This document shows positions 4,280-8,772 of a stretch of DNA of 8,772 bases, in pieces. The notes beneath the pieces are model-generated. The model was not told the origin of the DNA. It did no database searches and saw only the letters and a program-made list of their open reading frames with translations. Each line of letters begins with the position of its first letter. Position 1 is the first letter of the stretch. This DNA is from Bacillota bacterium (GTDB lineage Bacteria; Bacillota; Clostridia; Tissierellales; Sedimentibacteraceae), in the NCBI GenBank assembly GCA_029239575.1, contig JARBUP010000107.1:1-8772 (forward strand), written 5' to 3'. A program made the translations under genes and the position numbers.

Positions 4280-7200
4280 ATGAAAAATTTCTTAGTAGGG
4301 CTGGATATAGGATCTACTACTGTTAAAATTGCTGTTATAGACAAAGTGGGCAATATAGTACACAAACAGTATGAAAGACATTATTCCGACATAAAAAATA
4401 CAGTTTCAGAAATAATTAGAAATGCCTCTGAACACCTTAAAGACAGCTTAATTAAAATAAGTGTTACTGGTTCTGGAGCAATTGATGTATCAAAATATTT
4501 AAATATTCCTTTTGTTCAAGAAGTTGCTGCATGTACAAAAGCTATTGAAAAATATATACCCGATACAAATGTTGCAATAGAACTTGGTGGTGAAGATGCA
4601 AAAATAACTTACCTTTCTGGAAACTTAGAACAGCGTATGAACGGTACATGTGCAGGCGGTACTGGAGCTTTTATAGACCAAATGGCTGTTTTAATGAGAA
4701 CTGATGCATCCGGGTTAAATAAATTGTCTAAAGAACATAAAACATTATATCCAATAGCTTCCCGCTGTGGGGTTTTTGCTAAATCTGACGTGCAACCTTT
4801 ATTAAATGAAGGTGCAAGACAAGAAGATATTGCAGCATCTATTTTTCAAGCTGTTGTAAATCAAACTATTAGCGGACTTGCCCAAGGAAGACCTATTAAA
4901 GGAAAGGTAGCATTCTTAGGTGGACCATTATTTTTCCTTTCTGAATTAAGGGAAAGATTTAAACAAACTTTAAATTTAACAGATGAAAACGCAGTATGTC
5001 CTCAAGATGCCAATTATTATGTTGCCATGGGAGCAGCGTTATTATCTCAAAACAATGAAGAAATAAACTTTAATGAATTTTATTCAAAATTAACTGATAC
5101 CATAACAAATTCAAATATTGAATATCGTAAAAAAGATTTAGAGCCATTATTTAAAGATGAAGAAGATTTTAATCGTTTTTTAAATCGTCACAATGAACAT
5201 AAAGCAAAGCGAGTTAATATAAATGAATACACTGGCAACGCATTTCTTGGTATTGATGCAGGCAGTACTACAACAAAACTTGTTTTAATAACAGAAAATG
5301 GTGAAATTTTATTTTCTTACTATTCAAGCAATAAAGGGAATCCATTAAATTCTGCTGTAGCTGCTATAAAAGAAATGTACTCTAAAATGCATGATGGAAT
5401 TAAAATAAAACACACAGCTGTAACAGGGTATGGTGAATTTTTAATTAAAGCTGCATTAAATGTTGATATAGGAGAAATTGAAACAATTGCCCATTACAAA
5501 GCTGCAGACTTTTTCTTAAATGGTGTTGATTTCATAATCGATATCGGTGGACAAGACATGAAAAGCATGCTTATCAAAAATGGAGTAATAGATTCTATTG
5601 CGCTAAATGAAGCATGTTCATCAGGTTGTGGTTCATTTATTGAAACTTTTGCTAAATCTTTAGATATGAACATACAAGATTTTGCAGAAGCAGCTAAATT
5701 TTCAAAAAACCCTGTTGATTTAGGAACAAGATGCACTGTTTTCATGAATTCAAAAGTAAAGCAAGCACAAAGAGAAGGAGCTACCCTAAGCGATATATCC
5801 GCTGGTATTTCTTATTCTGTAATTAAAAATGCCTTATTTAAAGTTATTAGGCTTAAATCTCTTGATTCAATTGGAGATAAAATAGTTGTTCAAGGAGGTA
5901 CTTTTTATAACAATTCAGTACTTCGAGCTTTTGAACTTATTACAGGTAGAGAAGTTATAAGACCTGATATTGCAGGTATTATGGGTGCTTTTGGAGCAGC
6001 TATTATTGCTAAAGAGCATTATGATGAAAATAAAGTGCAAACTTCTTTTGTAAGTTTAAAGGATCTTGATAGTTTTGCATTTGATACAACCATGGAACGT
6101 TGTGGTTTGTGCTCAAACAACTGTTTACTTACTATTAATAAATTTACTGATGGAAGATATTTTGTATCAGGTAACCGCTGTGAACGCGGAGCTGAAAAAT
6201 TAATGCATACAGAAAAAAAAGAAAGTTTGCCAAACTTATATAAATATAAATATAAACGCGTATTTAACTATAAACCATTAAATAAAGCAGATGCTATTCG
6301 TGGTGAAATAGGTATACCAAGAGTTTTAAACATGTATGAAGACTACCCTTTTTGGTTTACATTCTTTACTGAACTAAAATATAAGGTAGTTATTTCAGGT
6401 GTTTCTAACAAAAATATATATGAACTTGGAATGGGTACTATTCCATCTGAATCAGTATGTTATCCAGGTAAAATAACACACGGTCACATATTGGACCTTG
6501 TACAAAATAAAAAAGTTTCAAAAATATTTTATCCTTGCATAGCTTATAATATAATGGAAGATGAAAATGCAGGTAACCATTTTAATTGTCCTGTTGTTGT
6601 TTCTTATCCTGAATCTATTGAAGCTAATATAAATCTTCAAGGAGTTAAATTTTATAAACCTTTCTTAAACTTAAATGATAAAGAAAGAGTTACAAATAAA
6701 CTTTATAAAGAGCTTAGGGATGAATTTTTAACTTACGATGAAATTAAAGCAGCCGTTGATAAAGCTTATGATGAACTTTATGTTTACAAAGAAGATGTTT
6801 TAAATGAAGGATCAAAAGCTCTTGAGTTCATAAATAAAAACAATTTAAAAGGTATTGTACTTGCTGGAAGACCATACCATGTAGATCCAGAAATAAACCA
6901 TGGTATACCAGAAATGATTGAAGGTTACGGCTTAGTAGTTCTTTCAGAAGATGCACTTAAAAATGCATACCCTATTGAAAGACCTTTACGTATAATTGAT
7001 CAATGGTCATACCACACAAGACTTTATGCAGCAGCAACATATGTGTCAAATGTTGATAATTTAGAATTAATTCAGCTTAACTCATTTGGTTGCGGTCTTG
7101 ATGCTGTTACAACTGACCAAGTTAATGAAATACTTGAAAGAAATAATAAAATATATACAGTTATTAAAATTGATGAAATTACTAACCTTGGGGCTATAAG

Positions 7201-8641
7201 AATCAGAATACGTTCTTTGATCGCTTCCATAAAAGAAAGAGATAAACATAATATCCATCATAAAAGAATAGATAACACTGTAAAAAGAGTTGTATTTACA
7301 AAGGAAATGAAAAAAAAGCACACAATACTTGTACCTCAAATGTCTCCAATTCATTTTCAATTTTTCCAAACAGCAGGAAAAAAAGCAGGTTATAATCTTG
7401 TAGTTTTACCTGCTGTTGATAAAAAAGCTGTGGATGTTGGACTTAGAGTTGTTAACAATGATGCATGCTATCCATCCATTATAGTTGTAGGACAGCTCAT
7501 AAATGCTTTGGATTCAGGCAAATATGATTTAAATAACACTTCCCTCTTAATATCTCAAACTGGAGGAGGATGTAGAGCTACAAATTATATTGGTTTTATA
7601 AGAAAAGCATTAAAAGATTCAGGTTATGAAAATATACCTGTCATATCATTTAATACTGTTGGATTAGAAAAACAGCCAGGATTTAAAATCTCAGTTCCAC
7701 TTGCAACAAGACTTTTAATGTCAGTTGTCATAGGCGATACATTAATGCGTGCAACATATAGAACAAGACCTTATGAAAAAGTAAAAGGTTCTGTAAATGC
7801 ACTTTATGAAAAATGGGTTACAAAATGCCATGAAGTTATTTATTCTGGTAATTTTATAAAATATAAAGAAGTAATTAATAATATAGTAGAAGATTTTGAT
7901 AAAATAGAACTTTACGAAAATGTAAGAAAACCTAAAGTAGGTATTGTTGGAGAAATACTTGTTAAATTCCATCCAAATGCTAACAATGATGTATTTTCAT
8001 TATTAGAAGAAGAAGGAGCTGAAGTAGTTGTTCCAGATTTATTAGATTTCTTTTCATACAGTGCAATAAACGGACAAATTAAATTTGAAGAAATGCTTGT
8101 GGGCAGCAAAAAAACATCTCGACAATATAAATTAGCAACTGACATTATTTATTGGTTTAAAAAGCCAAGCATTGATGCATTTAAGAAATCAAAAAGGTTC
8201 ACAACTCCATCAAGAATTGAAGAACTTGCTCATAAAGCTCAAAGTTTCCTATCACTATGCAATCAATCAGGTGAAGGTTGGTTCTTAACAGGAGAAATGA
8301 TTGAGTTAATAGACACTGGTGTAAGCAACATATTATGTTTACAGCCATTTGCATGTTTACCGAATCATATAACAGGAAAAGGAATGATTAAAAAAATAAA
8401 GGATTCATATCCTTTATCAAATATTGTTCCAATAGATTTTGATGCTGGAGCAAGTGAAGTAAATCAAATTAATCGAATTAAATTAATGCTTACAAATGCT
8501 TTTAGAAACATGAATATGGATGGTGGTAATTCATCTACGCCAATTACAGTAAAAGATATAGAAAAAAATCATCAAAAATCTAATAAAAAACACAAGCGCG
8601 AAAAAAAGTTAGGAAATATGCAAGAACAAGGAAATCTGTAA
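4280..8641 (+). CDS. Giant two-ATPase CoA-dehydratase-activase-like Fe-S protein (COG1924/DUF2229/COG3580/COG3581 type)
   Basis: The 1453-residue protein belongs to the BcrAD/BadFG/HgdC activator superfamily, which uses ATP hydrolysis to send low-potential electrons from a [4Fe-4S] cluster to a partner enzyme. ATPase domain 1 (about 1-260) has GLDIGSTTVK (7-16), ELGGEDAK (101-108), NGTCAGGTG (121-129, Cys124) and SRCGVFAKS (161-169, Cys163). Domain 2 (about 320-580) has GIDAGSTTTK (324-333), DIGGQDMK (421-428), ACSSGCGSF (445-453, Cys446 and Cys450) and GTRCTVF (482-488, Cys485). Then come CGLCSNNC (608-615) with Cys634, a DUF2229/COG3580-like part (about 675-980; Cys727, Cys753, Cys938), a COG3581-like part (about 1010-1410; Cys1063, Cys1098, Cys1353, Cys1359) and a Lys-rich tail (1429-1443). 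No signal peptide or membrane span is seen, so it should be cytosolic. The frame is intact, the start has AGGAGG, and the length suits this fused family. No dehydratase subunit genes are adjacent. Its substrate and partner are unknown; calling it a dehydratase would go too far. Confidence 0.9.
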   Translation: MKNFLVGLDIGSTTVKIAVIDKVGNIVHKQYERHYSDIKNTVSEIIRNASEHLKDSLIKISVTGSGAIDVSKYLNIPFVQEVAACTKAIEKYIPDTNVAIELGGEDAKITYLSGNLEQRMNGTCAGGTGAFIDQMAVLMRTDASGLNKLSKEHKTLYPIASRCGVFAKSDVQPLLNEGARQEDIAASIFQAVVNQTISGLAQGRPIKGKVAFLGGPLFFLSELRERFKQTLNLTDENAVCPQDANYYVAMGAALLSQNNEEINFNEFYSKLTDTITNSNIEYRKKDLEPLFKDEEDFNRFLNRHNEHKAKRVNINEYTGNAFLGIDAGSTTTKLVLITENGEILFSYYSSNKGNPLNSAVAAIKEMYSKMHDGIKIKHTAVTGYGEFLIKAALNVDIGEIETIAHYKAADFFLNGVDFIIDIGGQDMKSMLIKNGVIDSIALNEACSSGCGSFIETFAKSLDMNIQDFAEAAKFSKNPVDLGTRCTVFMNSKVKQAQREGATLSDISAGISYSVIKNALFKVIRLKSLDSIGDKIVVQGGTFYNNSVLRAFELITGREVIRPDIAGIMGAFGAAIIAKEHYDENKVQTSFVSLKDLDSFAFDTTMERCGLCSNNCLLTINKFTDGRYFVSGNRCERGAEKLMHTEKKESLPNLYKYKYKRVFNYKPLNKADAIRGEIGIPRVLNMYEDYPFWFTFFTELKYKVVISGVSNKNIYELGMGTIPSESVCYPGKITHGHILDLVQNKKVSKIFYPCIAYNIMEDENAGNHFNCPVVVSYPESIEANINLQGVKFYKPFLNLNDKERVTNKLYKELRDEFLTYDEIKAAVDKAYDELYVYKEDVLNEGSKALEFINKNNLKGIVLAGRPYHVDPEINHGIPEMIEGYGLVVLSEDALKNAYPIERPLRIIDQWSYHTRLYAAATYVSNVDNLELIQLNSFGCGLDAVTTDQVNEILERNNKIYTVIKIDEITNLGAIRIRIRSLIASIKERDKHNIHHKRIDNTVKRVVFTKEMKKKHTILVPQMSPIHFQFFQTAGKKAGYNLVVLPAVDKKAVDVGLRVVNNDACYPSIIVVGQLINALDSGKYDLNNTSLLISQTGGGCRATNYIGFIRKALKDSGYENIPVISFNTVGLEKQPGFKISVPLATRLLMSVVIGDTLMRATYRTRPYEKVKGSVNALYEKWVTKCHEVIYSGNFIKYKEVINNIVEDFDKIELYENVRKPKVGIVGEILVKFHPNANNDVFSLLEEEGAEVVVPDLLDFFSYSAINGQIKFEEMLVGSKKTSRQYKLATDIIYWFKKPSIDAFKKSKRFTTPSRIEELAHKAQSFLSLCNQSGEGWFLTGEMIELIDTGVSNILCLQPFACLPNHITGKGMIKKIKDSYPLSNIVPIDFDAGASEVNQINRIKLMLTNAFRNMNMDGGNSSTPITVKDIEKNHQKSNKKHKREKKLGNMQEQGNL

Positions 8642-8665
8642 AATTAAATAAATAAATTATATTAA

Positions 8666-8708
8666 AAACCTCCAAATTGTTTTAATCAAATTGGAGGTTT
8701 GCTTTTTT
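8666..8708 (+). terminator. Rho-independent terminator of the giant ATPase gene
   Basis: AAACCTCCAA (8666-8675) pairs with TTGGAGGTTT (8691-8700). After one A/A mismatch, TTG (8677-8679) pairs with CAA (8687-8689), leaving a 7-nt loop. The stem is followed by GC and six T residues (8703-8708). It lies 24 bp after the stop codon. The minus strand also ends in a short T-run (8664-8668 read in reverse), so it may work weakly in both directions. Confidence 0.92.
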
Positions 8709-8772
8709 ATAAATATAAAATTATAAGAGATTTGTTTTTTAAGAAATATAAAGTTATAAACAGGACTTTTTT
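8703..8772. repeat. Imperfect AT-rich tandem repeat, cut by the window end
   Basis: TTTTTT recurs at 8703, 8735 and 8767, an exact 32-bp period. Inside the two full units, AAATATAAAATTATAA (8711-8726) and AAATATAAAGTTATAA (8744-8759) match at 15 of 16 positions. The remaining bases differ. It may be the start of a longer array or a chance AT-rich duplication; the window ends too soon to tell. Confidence 0.45.

Noticed and set aside
5494..5745. Open frames on the minus strand inside the giant ATPase gene (also 7082-7369, 7742-7972, 7912-8145)
   Set aside because: They are antisense to an intact, motif-rich gene and have biased compositions (Phe/Tyr/Ile-rich) with no ribosome binding sites.
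4280..8641. Calling the giant gene a 2-hydroxyglutaryl-CoA dehydratase
   Set aside because: The clear homology is to the activator ATPase and to DUF2229/COG3580/COG3581 regions. The dehydratase A and B subunits are absent, so a specific substrate name is not supported.
1..8772. tRNA, rRNA, CRISPR, insertion sequence or prophage features
   Set aside because: No cloverleaf or rRNA-like sequence, no regularly spaced repeat-spacer array, no transposase and no phage gene were seen on either strand.

Overview
The window reads as the chromosome of a low-GC, strictly anaerobic Gram-positive bacterium, most likely a member of Clostridia. The evidence is the very AT-rich coding and intergenic DNA, strong AGGAGG-type ribosome binding sites, canonical sigma-A promoters, a Clostridia-style feoA-feoB-small cysteine-rich protein operon, and a giant oxygen-sensitive-looking Fe-S ATPase of the 2-hydroxyacyl-CoA dehydratase activator superfamily. 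The genus cannot be fixed from this sequence.

Layout. Positions 48-87 hold a terminator shared by both strands. Positions 98-2494 (minus strand) are a ferrous-iron uptake operon in the order feoA (2267-2494), feoB (252-2264) and a 45-residue membrane-anchored Cys-rich protein (98-235). It is driven by a consensus promoter (2563-2591) with one Fur-type operator over the promoter and a second just downstream of the start site. Positions 2642-2679 are a terminator for the next minus-strand gene, a 116-residue PII-like protein (2693-3043). That gene has its own extended -10 promoter (3177-3204) and a leader of about 125 nt with a long interrupted palindrome (3109-3141). Next is a metallo-beta-lactamase-fold hydrolase of the UPF0173 family (3236-3910, minus). 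A divergent 369-bp AT-rich intergenic region follows, with a promoter for each side.

The right half is a single plus-strand gene (4280-8641) for a 1453-residue protein. It has two tandem BcrAD/BadFG-type ATPase domains, a CxxCxxxC segment, a DUF2229/COG3580-type region, a COG3581-type region and a Lys-rich tail. A strong hairpin terminator follows at 8666-8708, then an imperfect AT-rich direct repeat that runs to the window edge.

How the genes work together. The feo operon imports Fe(II) under anaerobic conditions and should be derepressed when Fur loses iron. The giant ATPase is predicted to be an iron-sulfur protein that couples ATP hydrolysis to low-potential electron transfer. No dehydratase subunit genes lie next to it, so its substrate or partner is unknown. 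The PII-like protein lacks the canonical ATP-binding B-loop residues, so its ligand is also open. The most novel material is the giant ATPase, the degenerate PII-like protein with its structured leader, and the paired Fur sites.
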